A stretch of 11,859 bases of DNA from Acidobacteriota bacterium (GTDB taxonomy: Bacteria; Acidobacteriota; Vicinamibacteria; Vicinamibacterales; UBA823). The DNA lies in NCBI GenBank assembly GCA_002714165.1, contig PAWT01000035.1:1-11859 (forward strand). The letters run 5' to 3'. The translations under genes were made by a program, and so were the position numbers. Of the stretch, positions 1 through 6,968 are shown one piece after another; the stretch's first letter is position 1; each line of letters opens with the position of its first letter. The notes below the pieces were generated by a model that was not told the origin of the DNA, made no database searches, and saw only the letters and a program-made list of their open reading frames with translations.

Positions 1-748
1 TTCCGAGATACCGGTCCTCCTGGACGTGAATCTCAGCGAGCCATTTGACGAGAGCCATGCCATACCAACCCGGGACGAGCAATCGTAGTGGGAAGCCTTG
101 ATGGCGGGACAGCGGCTCGCCGTTCAGTGCGTAAACCAGAATCGGGTCAGACGACAGTGCCTTCTCCCGCGCGAGACTCCGACCATACTGTTGGTCCACT
201 GTGTAGGTACGGCCACGAAATTCAACCGCCTCTTCACCGTGGTCTGCTCCGAAAAAGACGAACTCTTTCGCATCAGCCTTCACACCAGCACGGTCCAGTA
301 CCGTTCGGAGCGGTACGCCGGTCCAACGACCGTTGCCGGAGAGACCGTTTAACGGACCTCGATTTCCAGAGCACTCGAATCCGATCACGATTTCTCTGCT
401 GGGCATGGCACGTAGGTCGTCGATTGAGAGAGATAGTGCTTGGTCGACTAGACCAGAAATCCGTAGCCGGTAGGTAGCAGGGTCAATGACCGGGTGCCCG
501 TAATGCTGCGTGGTAGCGAACTGATCGGCAGGGGTGAACTGACCGTTCTCTGGGATCGTCCGGATATCAATAATGCGTCGTTCGGGACTCCGCACGAGGG
601 TGAGAGGGTCGTCTATGTCGGTGAATGGGACGAGCGTCTCGCCCTGCGCGAGAGCTGGAAGCACCCATTCCGGTATGCCGAGGATGCCAAGTCCGGCTGC
701 CGCGAGGCCGCCTTTCAGAATGTCCCGTCGATTGCTCTGTATCGTCAT
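1..748 (-). CDS. Tat-exported sulfite oxidase-family molybdopterin oxidoreductase (C-terminus beyond window)
   Basis: Reading the minus strand from the ATG at 748 gives 249 uninterrupted codons that run off the left edge, so the C-terminal part is missing. A Tat signal is visible at residues 5-35 (NRRDILKGG, then an Ala/Gly-rich stretch ending near ALAQ). The oxidoreductase molybdopterin-binding fold follows. FECSGNRGPLNG (124-135) contains Cys126, which aligns with the cysteine that ligates molybdenum in sulfite oxidases. GNGRWTGVPL (138-147), the HQGFPLRLLVPGWYG segment (216-230) and VKWLAEI (234-240) are also typical. Members oxidise sulfite or related substrates in the periplasm and pass electrons to a cytochrome c; the substrate here cannot be read from the fragment. 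AAAGGG lies upstream of the start. A SoxC-like or other member is possible. The family call is secure and the substrate is not. Confidence 0.9.
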   Translation of the reverse strand, partial: MTIQSNRRDILKGGLAAAGLGILGIPEWVLPALAQGETLVPFTDIDDPLTLVRSPERRIIDIRTIPENGQFTPADQFATTQHYGHPVIDPATYRLRISGLVDQALSLSIDDLRAMPSREIVIGFECSGNRGPLNGLSGNGRWTGVPLRTVLDRAGVKADAKEFVFFGADHGEEAVEFRGRTYTVDQQYGRSLAREKALSSDPILVYALNGEPLSRHQGFPLRLLVPGWYGMALVKWLAEIHVQEDRYLG

Positions 749-942
749 TTCCGAACCCTTTCTGTATCAGGCGGTGACAAATGCCCCGCAACACACCCTC
801 AAGTTTTATCACGATCTGCGTTCTAGCGTAAGAAATCGTCACGTGGCCAGGTCGGGAGAGGAGGTAAGTGCCCTGGCAAGCTCCATGTATGATCAGCGCA
901 CTTGACAGGACCGCCGTTGGCCTCGGTATCTAGGAGACAGAT

Positions 943-1419
943 ATGCAATTCGTGACTCGGTCTATCGGACTTTCGTTCGTGCTCGGTATTGTGATCACTC
1001 TCATCGTGACCGGAGTTGTCAATTCACAACAGCCCAGTCGGCAAATTCTTGATCCTGGTGGTTCCGGAACAGAAAACCCGGATCGTGCTTACAGTCGAGG
1101 TGTACGGATTGGAAACACACTTTACGTCGCTGGGAACACGGGGCAGGTGGAAAACACGGGTAGCCTCGATAGGGACCTTGAGACGGAGATCAGAAGTCTA
1201 CTCGACGGTTTCAAGAGCAATGTTGAAGCAGGCGGTATGACGATGGACGACTTGGTCTGGGTGCAGATCTTCTGCACTGACCTTGCGCTATACGATATGT
1301 TCAACGAAATCTACCTGAGCTACTTCAGCGGGCCGTTACCGTCCCGTGCCTTCATCGGGACCAGTACACTTCTTGGCAACTCTCACTTTGAAATCATGGG
1401 CACTGCAGTGGATGAATAG
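943..1419 (+). CDS. RidA (YjgF/UK114) family protein with N-terminal membrane or signal segment
   Basis: The 158-residue product has a hydrophobic segment at residues 8-27 and then a RidA-type domain from about residue 33 to the end. Family features seen are YSRGVRIGNTLYVAGNTGQV (50-69), the LVWVQIFCTDL strand (104-114) and PSRAF (133-137). Arg135 is at the position of the arginine that binds substrate carboxylate in RidA, and Glu150 is at the usual C-terminal acidic site. Classical RidA hydrolyses reactive enamine/imine intermediates in the cytosol, but the leader here implies export or membrane anchoring, so the substrate is unknown. The start is set by AGGAGA (932-937), five bases before the ATG. 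A TATGAT hexamer at 888-893 could be a -10 element but has no good -35 partner. The gene is divergent from the molybdoenzyme gene and ends before a strong hairpin. Confidence 0.88.
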   Translation: MQFVTRSIGLSFVLGIVITLIVTGVVNSQQPSRQILDPGGSGTENPDRAYSRGVRIGNTLYVAGNTGQVENTGSLDRDLETEIRSLLDGFKSNVEAGGMTMDDLVWVQIFCTDLALYDMFNEIYLSYFSGPLPSRAFIGTSTLLGNSHFEIMGTAVDE

Positions 1420-1451
1420 GTCGCGACAGTCGGGCTCTAAACACCGCAGCA

Positions 1452-1485
1452 CGCAGGGGTATGGGTGTGGACCTATACCCCTGCG
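1452..1485. terminator. Hairpin between convergent genes, probable bidirectional terminator
   Basis: Bases 1452-1465 pair with 1472-1485 in a 14-pair stem with one G-T wobble (1463/1474) and a 6-base loop. The outer part is CGCAGGGGTAT against ATACCCCTGCG. It lies 32 bases after the RidA-like stop and 24 bases beyond the end of the opposing gene, so it could serve both. No clear T-run follows on either strand, so it is not a textbook intrinsic terminator; it may act as a 3'-end stabiliser instead. Confidence 0.6.
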
Positions 1486-1509
1486 ATTCCTTGACTCTGT
1501 TGACAGTAG

Positions 1510-2061
1510 TTAGGGGAGGGTCACCATGAGGTGCGCATTCGCCGTGCCTGCCTGCATGAGAAACAGGACACCATCCGTTCGCTCAGCCGGCAGACTGAGG
1601 GATTCATGGGTTGCGTATGGCACCGTGACCGTCATGTGCGGTGTCGCACTTTCCTGATCGTCGCCCCAGTTGTAGTAGTAAATCGAGCCGAACACCGGAA
1701 GCTCCCGCGTGCCGTTCTCTTCGGCTGCGGCACCTAAAGCGTTCACCTCATCGCGACTGTTCCCGGCTCGGGAGAACGCGAGGTTTTGTTCGTATCGTGC
1801 TAGATTGCCTTTATTGGTGCACTGTACAAAGAATGGGCGCCGGGCGTTCTGGTCGGAGCGGTCCCAGCAAATAAAGTCGTTACCACCCTCGCGAAGCATT
1901 TCGCGATTGCCGTCCGCATCCCATGTCACCACGGAGGCGTCGGCCTGGGCTCGAGCGGGTGCTGCCGATATCGCCCGTGCGATAGTTTCTTCCGCGGTTT
2001 GAGCATTCGCGGCAGTCGACACGGTCAGGACTATACAAGCGAACTGTATGATGCGCTTCAT
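1510..2061 (-). CDS. Secreted protein of unknown function
   Basis: The product has 183 residues with a signal peptide (MKRIIQFACIVLTVSTAANA, predicted cleavage before QT). The mature part is small and soluble with no membrane segment. Cys65 and Cys81 may form a disulfide. The C-terminal half has a PHMTVTVPYATHESLSLP segment (141-158) and ends GTANAHLMVTLP. I have the impression of similar endings in uncharacterised secreted proteins of environmental bacteria, but I know no function. I chose the ATG at 2061 because GGAGG lies seven bases before it; a GTG three bases earlier (2064) is possible but closer than usual. A good promoter (2125-2154) precedes it, and the upstream neighbour, a peptidase, is divergent. 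Confidence 0.8.
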   Translation of the reverse strand: MKRIIQFACIVLTVSTAANAQTAEETIARAISAAPARAQADASVVTWDADGNREMLREGGNDFICWDRSDQNARRPFFVQCTNKGNLARYEQNLAFSRAGNSRDEVNALGAAAEENGTRELPVFGSIYYYNWGDDQESATPHMTVTVPYATHESLSLPAERTDGVLFLMQAGTANAHLMVTLP

Positions 2062-2101
2062 CACGTTACCTCCATTATTGCGAACCCCGCCAGGCCTCTT
2101 G

Positions 2102-2172
2102 GCCCAGCGAGACGCTCAAGGAGGATTGTAGGCGTCTTTAGCCACCTCTGACAATGAGTCTCGCTGCTGGGC
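2102..2172. repeat. Interrupted inverted repeat flanking a promoter
   Basis: The left arm at 2102-2113 (GCCCAGCGAGAC) matches the reverse complement of 2158-2172 (GTCTCGCTGCTGGGC), apart from three extra bases (2165-2167) in the right arm. The arms are 44 bases apart and enclose the -35 and -10 of the promoter for the gene at 1510-2061. A smaller repeat, GACGC (2111-2115) with GCGTC (2132-2136), overlaps the left arm. This is compatible with paired operator half-sites or with alternative hairpins. Confidence 0.5.
2125..2154 (-). promoter_or_regulatory. Predicted sigma-70-type promoter for the secreted protein gene at 1510-2061
   Basis: On the minus strand, TTGTCA (2154-2149, five of six to consensus) is followed by an 18-base spacer and TACAAT (2130-2125, five of six). 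Transcription would begin near 2118, giving a leader of about 55 bases that contains the GGAGG ribosome site. It sits between the arms of the inverted repeat at 2102-2172. Confidence 0.55.
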
Positions 2173-2246
2173 GGATCTTGTGAGGTGTATAGTCATAGTC
2201 GAGTGCACGTAATCTGGCGGGCCAGCGGTAGGTAGGGGTTTACACA

Positions 2247-3854
2247 ATGAGGAATATTGCGATGACGCGTTATTTGTTTGCGTTTAGTACTCTCGCCGCG
2301 ACACTCGTGTCGGCTGTGCCTGTTGTCTCACAGACATTTCCTACGAACGATCCAGTTCTTCGGCAGATGTGGACAGAAGGGATAGAGAATTCTCAAACCG
2401 AGGTTCTAGCTCAGGTTCTGTTTGACGAAATTGGGCCGCGCCTAACCGGGAGCCCTGGTCATGAGAAGGGGAATGAGTGGCTTGTTAGCACGTACAACCG
2501 TTGGGATATCACTGCTGAAAATCAGGAATATGGCACATGGATGCGCTGGCGGCGTGGCCGTGCCCATGTTGACCTTATCGAGCCCAGGGTTCGCACCCTT
2601 GAGATGATGAGCCTGGCATGGAGTCCAGGCACTGGAGGTCAACCGGTTCGTGGCGAAGTGGTAGTTATGCCGAACGTGTCCAACGTTACAGAGTTTGAGG
2701 CGTGGCTCCCAACCGTACGCGGAAAATTTGTTGCCATTGCCTTTCCACAGCCGACATGTCGACCTGACGCGGATTGGGAACGTTGGGCGACTGAGGAGTC
2801 GATCGTCGAAATGCGGGACGCGCGCAGTGCGGCAGAGCAAGCATGGCGCGATCAAATGAACCGGGTTGGGCTTGAAATTCTCGGGCGTGGCTCGGAGACC
2901 GCAATTACTCAACGTTTTGAACGTGCAGGTGCGACCGGTGTTATCGCGTCACGTTGGTCACAGGGATGGGGTGCGCATCAGATGTTCGCTAGTGGCACCG
3001 AGCGGATGTTAGCGCTGACGGCGGGTTGTGAAGACTACGGGTTGTTGCATCGGCTGGCCGCAAATGGTCAGCACCCGGTGATCGAAGTCCTCTCCGATGC
3101 CGAGTTCCTCGGTGAGGGTCCGGTGTCCAACGTCATTGCCCGGCTCCCCGGAACCGAGTTCCCTGACGAGTATGTCGTGCTTTCAGCGCACTTCGACTCC
3201 TGGGATGCGGCGTCTGGCGCCACCGACAACGGCACGGGCACCCTCACCATGCTTGAGGCGATGCGTATTCTTCGGGCGACCTATCCCAATCCGAAACGCA
3301 CAATTCTTGTTGGACACTGGGGTGGAGAGGAACAGGGCCTCAATGGTTCACGAGCTTTCGTTGAAGACCATCCTGAGGTGGTCCAGAATCTCCAAGCCTT
3401 GTTCAATCAGGATAACGGAACCGGACGGATTGTGAATGTGTCCAACCAAGGACTAATCGGCGCCTCGGGATATCTTGCACGATGGTTTTCTGGACTCCCG
3501 ACAGAATTTTCAGAGAATGTGGCTTTCAATTTTCCAGGCACCCCTGGCGGTGGTGGTAGCGACTATGCCTCATTCGTCTGCTATGGTGCCCCAGCCTTCA
3601 GCCTGAGGTCGCTTAATTGGAGCTACAGGCCGTATACCTGGCACACAAACCGGGATACCTTCGATAAGGTCATCTTCGCTGACCTGCAGCGCAACGCAAC
3701 CCTATATGCCATGCTGGCCTACATGGCGTCGGAGGAAGAGATGCGCTTACCTCGGGACCGTAGGACCGAGTTTCCTGTAAACCCAGCAACGGGTGAGGCC
3801 GGGTCGTGGCCGGAGTGCCAGCCGGCGCGTCGCGAGTGGTCTGAGCGGAGGTAG
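2247..3854 (+). CDS. Secreted M28-family zinc metallopeptidase
   Basis: The 535-residue product starts with a signal peptide (about residues 6-29, ending VVSQT). All M28 metal-site residues are present. SAHFDSWD (313-320) gives His315 and Asp317, GATDNGTG (324-331) gives the bridging Asp327, and GGEEQGL (359-365) gives the general base Glu361 and ligand Glu362. NQDNG (387-391) gives Asp389, and YTWHTNRDT (463-471) gives His466. A region at about 130-290 between the N-terminal part and the catalytic core probably forms a PA-like insert. Such enzymes release amino acids from peptides outside the cytoplasm, as amino- or carboxypeptidases; specificity cannot be read here. Two starts are equally supported: 2247 (AGGGG at 2234-2238) and 2262 (GAGGA at 2249-2253), each with an 8-base gap, and the second gives a tidier signal peptide. 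It faces the sugar dehydrogenase gene tail to tail. Confidence 0.93.
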   Translation: MRNIAMTRYLFAFSTLAATLVSAVPVVSQTFPTNDPVLRQMWTEGIENSQTEVLAQVLFDEIGPRLTGSPGHEKGNEWLVSTYNRWDITAENQEYGTWMRWRRGRAHVDLIEPRVRTLEMMSLAWSPGTGGQPVRGEVVVMPNVSNVTEFEAWLPTVRGKFVAIAFPQPTCRPDADWERWATEESIVEMRDARSAAEQAWRDQMNRVGLEILGRGSETAITQRFERAGATGVIASRWSQGWGAHQMFASGTERMLALTAGCEDYGLLHRLAANGQHPVIEVLSDAEFLGEGPVSNVIARLPGTEFPDEYVVLSAHFDSWDAASGATDNGTGTLTMLEAMRILRATYPNPKRTILVGHWGGEEQGLNGSRAFVEDHPEVVQNLQALFNQDNGTGRIVNVSNQGLIGASGYLARWFSGLPTEFSENVAFNFPGTPGGGGSDYASFVCYGAPAFSLRSLNWSYRPYTWHTNRDTFDKVIFADLQRNATLYAMLAYMASEEEMRLPRDRRTEFPVNPATGEAGSWPECQPARREWSERR

Positions 3855-3972
3855 ACGTTAACAGCTCAAGGCTTCGGCGCACCGCCCCTCGTAGCAGGGT
3901 GAAATAGTTGCAGGATAGGGGCGTAGCAGGCAAGAATCCTATGCGACTCTTGGCCTTCTCACCCTCACCAAC

Positions 3973-5145
3973 TTACTGGTCAGCGGGTTCGAGCCGAACA
4001 ATCGGCGTGAGTGCACCATCGCGGCCCTCGATGGCAACGTAGATGTAGCCATCTGGTCCCTCGCGCACGTCACGAATCCGGCCGATTCCTTGAATCAGAG
4101 TTTCTTCCTGTTCAATCCGTTGTGCGTCTTCACTGAGGGTAAGGCGCGCCAACTGCTCGCCGGCCAGGCCTCCAGAGAACATGTTTCCCTGCCATTGCGG
4201 AAAACGGTCTCCACGATAAATCATCAAGCCTGAGACTGCGATTGATGGTACCCAGAAGTGGTCAGGGTGTTCCATATCCTCTCGCATTGTCCCCTCATGA
4301 ATGGCCAGGCCTGACCGGTAGTTCACACCGTAGCCAATCACTGGCCAGCCATAGTTCAATCCGGGTTCAATCCGGTTGAGTTCGTCCCCGCCTTGTGGGC
4401 CATGCTCGGTAATCCAGACGTCATTAGTATCGGGGTGAATAACGAGGCCCTGCGGATTGCGGTGCCCATAGCTCCAAATCTCAGGCCGCACATCGATTCC
4501 GGCCTCACTTTGTTCGACGAACGGATTGTCGACTGGTATACGGCCGTCGTCATGGAGTCGAATGATCGTGCCGTGGTGGTTTGAGACATCTTGGGCCGGA
4601 TGGTTCTCTAAATCACCGCTGGCAGGTGCTTGGCGTTCTCCGACACTGAGAAAGAGTAAGCCATTCCGGTCGAACGCAAGCTTTCCACCATAGTGCCCTC
4701 TTCCCTGTGACACTGCGAGGAAGATTTCCTCAAGACCCGACAGTTGATCATTTTCGAATCTGGCCCGCACAACTCGCGTTGTCGAGCCGCCGGAATTTGG
4801 GTGCGCGTAAGCCAGATAAAGCAGACGGTTCGAGGTGAATTCTGGATGTGGCAGAACATCGAACAGTCCGCCTTGGCCCTCAGCATGAACTTCCGGTACA
4901 CCCGGCACCGAGTCTGGGAGGAGCACACCGTCCCGTATGATGCGAAGCCGTCCAGGTCGTTCAGTGACCAGCATGTCACCGTCCGGTAGGAACGTGATTG
5001 ACCACGGGACTTCTAGTCCCTCGGCTACGGTAACCACGCGATAGCTGTGGTGGGTCGAGCCGATTGACCCTGACTGTGCCCAAACGGCTGTTGCCATCGT
5101 GAGGAACAGACCCGCGGCTATTAGAATCAGCGATTTCCTGACCAT
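3973..5145 (-). CDS. PQQ-dependent soluble sugar (aldose) dehydrogenase, GSDH family
   Basis: The 390-residue product has a signal peptide (about 1-23, ending TAVWA) and a beta-propeller of the glucose/sorbosone dehydrogenase family. Visible signatures are GLEVPWSITFLPDGDMLVTE (43-62), GHYGGKLAFD (150-159), WSYGHRNPQGL (224-234), TEHGPQGGDELN (246-257), NYGWP (264-268) and the C-terminal RDVREGPDGYIYV. His151 is at the position of the catalytic base, and Arg228 lies in the cofactor-facing HRNPQG loop. The family uses PQQ and calcium to oxidise aldoses to lactones in the periplasm, passing electrons to the respiratory chain; the sugar is unknown. The start at 5145 is chosen because GGAGGA (5153-5158) lies seven bases before it and the signal peptide then begins cleanly (MVRKSLIL). 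An in-frame ATG at 5172 would add nine hydrophilic residues and is less likely. No confident promoter was found. Confidence 0.93.
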   Translation of the reverse strand: MVRKSLILIAAGLFLTMATAVWAQSGSIGSTHHSYRVVTVAEGLEVPWSITFLPDGDMLVTERPGRLRIIRDGVLLPDSVPGVPEVHAEGQGGLFDVLPHPEFTSNRLLYLAYAHPNSGGSTTRVVRARFENDQLSGLEEIFLAVSQGRGHYGGKLAFDRNGLLFLSVGERQAPASGDLENHPAQDVSNHHGTIIRLHDDGRIPVDNPFVEQSEAGIDVRPEIWSYGHRNPQGLVIHPDTNDVWITEHGPQGGDELNRIEPGLNYGWPVIGYGVNYRSGLAIHEGTMREDMEHPDHFWVPSIAVSGLMIYRGDRFPQWQGNMFSGGLAGEQLARLTLSEDAQRIEQEETLIQGIGRIRDVREGPDGYIYVAIEGRDGALTPIVRLEPADQ

Positions 5146-5344
5146 CTCACTCTCCTCCGAGAAACTCTCCAAACGAGCACTAAGAAATTAGAACGTTAAA
5201 CATATTGTAATGCGTCCTCTGGAGTTTGTGGGGTGAAGTCGTGCTGCCTTGGGGGAAAAGCCGGTGCTTGGAGTCCCACGATGCTGGAAATACCAGAATG
5301 GGGTATCAACGACATCGCGTGTTATCTACGGGTGTGAGACGACG

Positions 5345-5373
5345 TGGGCACTACGACCGGTCAGCGGTATAAT
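5345..5373 (+). promoter_or_regulatory. Predicted sigma-70-type promoter for the DUF6644 pair
   Basis: TGGGCA (5345-5350, four of six to TTGACA) is separated by 17 bases from a perfect TATAAT at 5368-5373. Transcription would begin near 5380, about 40 bases before the first DUF6644 start. The rest of the divergent intergenic region (5146-5420) shows nothing else that I can support. Confidence 0.55.
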
Positions 5374-5420
5374 TCGCCCGGAGCGTTTGAAAAACTAAGT
5401 TACTGGCCTGCGTGACTCCT

Positions 5421-5918
5421 ATGTCGCCGCTGGAATTCTTCGAATGGCTCGGGAATACGCCTTGGAGCATTGCCCTCCTTGAATCGCTGTGGGTCTATCC
5501 CATAGTGGAGACAACCCACGTGTTGACCTTATGCCTATTTCTCGGCCTGATCGCGACATTGGACCTGCGCCTAGTGGGCCTAACCCTTCGTCGAGTTCCA
5601 GTGTCTGAGGTAGCCGGACGTCTCTTGCCGTGGGCCCTAGGCGGCTTTGCATTAATGGTTGTGAGTGGATTACTTCTGTTCTATTCCCATCCTTTGCGTG
5701 CATACGAGAACATCTTCTTTCGTATCAAGATTGTGATGCTTGTCTTGGCCGGTCTTAATGCTTTTGTTTTTCACACAACGGTATATCGCCGGGTCACCGA
5801 CTGGGACCTGGCACCGATTGCGCCCCTCAGGGCACGAGTGGCTGGCTATCTTTCGCTCGTGCTCTGGTGCGGAGTGGTCGTCGGGGGACGGATGCAAGCC
5901 TACAGCTGGTTCAATTGA
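5421..5918 (+). CDS. DUF6644 family membrane protein, first of a tandem pair
   Basis: The 165-residue protein has about four membrane segments (roughly residues 25-47, 70-88, 99-118 and 138-156). It resembles the uncharacterised DUF6644 family. It aligns with the next gene product without gaps over at least the first 110 residues. Shared residues include MS-L--FEW at the N-terminus, Trp24, Pro27, His33, Asp48-Leu-Arg-Leu, Pro60-Val-Ser, Pro70-Trp71, Gly83, Arg93 and Lys103. His33 lies in the first membrane segment and could bind haem or metal, though this is not established. The ATG at 5421 is preferred because the paralogue begins at the same aligned residue; a GTG at 5412 would add three residues. 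Neither has a clear ribosome site. Confidence 0.85.
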   Translation: MSPLEFFEWLGNTPWSIALLESLWVYPIVETTHVLTLCLFLGLIATLDLRLVGLTLRRVPVSEVAGRLLPWALGGFALMVVSGLLLFYSHPLRAYENIFFRIKIVMLVLAGLNAFVFHTTVYRRVTDWDLAPIAPLRARVAGYLSLVLWCGVVVGGRMQAYSWFN

Positions 5919-5934
5919 ACTCTGGATGATAACG

Positions 5935-6411
5935 ATGTCTTTTTTACCTCTGTTTGAGTGGGCCGGTGAGACAACTGTCGGGATTACGATTAGTGGCTCG
6001 GTATGGATGTTCCCGGTAATTCAGTGTCTTCACCTGTTGGCACTTGCGATCCTGGGCGGTGCGGTTTTGGTAGTCGACTTACGGTTGCTTGGTCTGGGGT
6101 TACGACATCAACCAGTGTCTCAGCTGGCGCATGACACCCAGCCATGGCTGGTTGGCAGTTTGCTGGTGATGTTAGCCACGGGTGTGCTGCTTCTTACCTC
6201 GGAAACACTTCGCGTTTACTACAGCCCGCCCTTTTGGTGGAAGATGCAGTTCCTGCTGCTTGCGATGCTCTTCACATTCACTGTGCGACAGAAGGTTGCG
6301 AGGTCGGACGCAGCCAGAATACCTCCACTTCTCGGTAGGTTGGTGGCTGTGGTGTCGCTCAGTCTGTGGTTCGGCGTCGGGTTTTCTGGACGCTGGATCG
6401 CCTTCTATTGA
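5935..6411 (+). CDS. DUF6644 family membrane protein, second of a tandem pair
   Basis: The 158-residue protein has about four membrane segments and is a diverged paralogue of the preceding product, aligned gap-free over most of its length. DUF6644-like stretches include LRLLGLGLR (49-57) and YYSPPFWWKMQFLLLA (95-110). His33 is conserved with the first copy, while the two differ at 89-100: YSHPLRAYENIF in the first, SETLRVYYSPPF here. The start at 5935 matches the aligned start of the paralogue; an ATG at 5926 would add three residues. It begins 16 bases after the first gene's stop, so the two are likely co-transcribed. Its end overlaps the end of the opposing lipoprotein gene by seven bases, leaving no room for a terminator between them. 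Function unknown. Confidence 0.87.
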   Translation: MSFLPLFEWAGETTVGITISGSVWMFPVIQCLHLLALAILGGAVLVVDLRLLGLGLRHQPVSQLAHDTQPWLVGSLLVMLATGVLLLTSETLRVYYSPPFWWKMQFLLLAMLFTFTVRQKVARSDAARIPPLLGRLVAVVSLSLWFGVGFSGRWIAFY

Positions 6412-6968
6412 GTAGAGGCTCGGACCTTCTCAGGCAGTATCAATGATGTCGTAGTCGGTGGGGTCGCTGACCCTGTGGATGGTATCGCTCCGTCTTCGTC
6501 ATACCAGTAAAGTACGTGGCAGGTTTCACAAGCGCTGTAAATATCCCCGCCAACCATAAAGATTGCATCCGCGTCCTTGGCTTCCGCAGCCTCGAAGGCG
6601 ATGCGGGCAGATTCAACCAGTGCTTGAGACATGATCATCCAAGGTCCCTCACCTTTGGCTCGTTCGCCAAGCATAAGTAGATTGCCAGATTCGGCGAGGA
6701 CGAGTGCGCTATTGCGTACAGTTGCCCACTCTCCGTCATTCTTGGGAAAAATCTCTTCCGTCCCCTCCGCGGTGATGATGGCACCGACTGACTCCCACAC
6801 AACGTCGGCGGCGGGGTCAATGACCATCTCCATCAACTCCTTGACATCAGCGACTGGAGTGAACGGTGGTGCAGCTGGTACAGCTGGAGGAGTCTCGCAC
6901 CCAGTTGTCAAGATGAAGGCCAGGGGTAGTAGGTGGAGGAGGGAACACCTCAACCGATCAGTTTTCAT
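6405..6968 (-). CDS. Haem c-binding lipoprotein resembling cytochrome c' (class II)
   Basis: The 187-residue product has a lipoprotein signal with lipobox LTTGC (Cys24). After a Pro/Ala-rich linker comes a largely helical domain at about 40-155. It ends in one haem attachment motif, CETCH (147-151), within IYSACETCHVLYW. A single CxxCH at the C-terminal end of a helical domain is the layout of class II cytochromes c. Residues 158-187 form a Ser/Thr/Pro-rich tail with no clear structure. It is probably anchored in the periplasm as an electron carrier or gas or redox sensor; the partner is unknown. The ATG overlaps the previous gene's stop as ATGA (6965-6968) and has no clear ribosome site of its own, which suggests translational coupling to the PDLTGIW gene. 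Its 3' end overlaps the DUF6644 gene tail to tail. Confidence 0.82.
   Translation of the reverse strand: MKTDRLRCSLLHLLPLAFILTTGCETPPAVPAAPPFTPVADVKELMEMVIDPAADVVWESVGAIITAEGTEEIFPKNDGEWATVRNSALVLAESGNLLMLGERAKGEGPWMIMSQALVESARIAFEAAEAKDADAIFMVGGDIYSACETCHVLYWYDEDGAIPSTGSATPPTTTSLILPEKVRASTQ

Noticed and set aside
567..905. Open frames on both strands of 494-905
   Set aside because: They overlap the molybdoenzyme gene in other frames, or its short upstream region, and show no family motifs, signal peptides or ribosome sites.
902..907. Perfect TTGACA hexamer upstream of the RidA-like gene
   Set aside because: A matching -10 would fall on or beside the ribosome site (932-937), and no good -10 hexamer is present at the right spacing, so it is probably chance.
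1493..1505. TTGACT and TTGACA in the gap after the RidA-like gene
   Set aside because: They point on the plus strand into the opposing gene and no plus-strand gene follows closely; no -10 partner was seen.
3883..3930. Stem CGCCCCT/AGGGGCG (3883-3889, 3917-3923) and a 9-base direct repeat CGTAGCAGG (3890-3898, 3922-3930) between the M28 and sugar dehydrogenase genes
   Set aside because: The stem is short with a 27-base loop and no T-run, and two copies of a 9-mer are weak evidence for a terminator or a repeat element.
5205..5210. TACAAT-like hexamer on the minus strand upstream of the sugar dehydrogenase gene
   Set aside because: No acceptable -35 lies 16-18 bases upstream, so no promoter was assigned.
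5740..5934. Longer N-terminal extension of the second DUF6644 gene from an ATG at 5740
   Set aside because: It would overlap most of the first gene's 3' half in another frame, and the paralogue alignment places the start at 5935.
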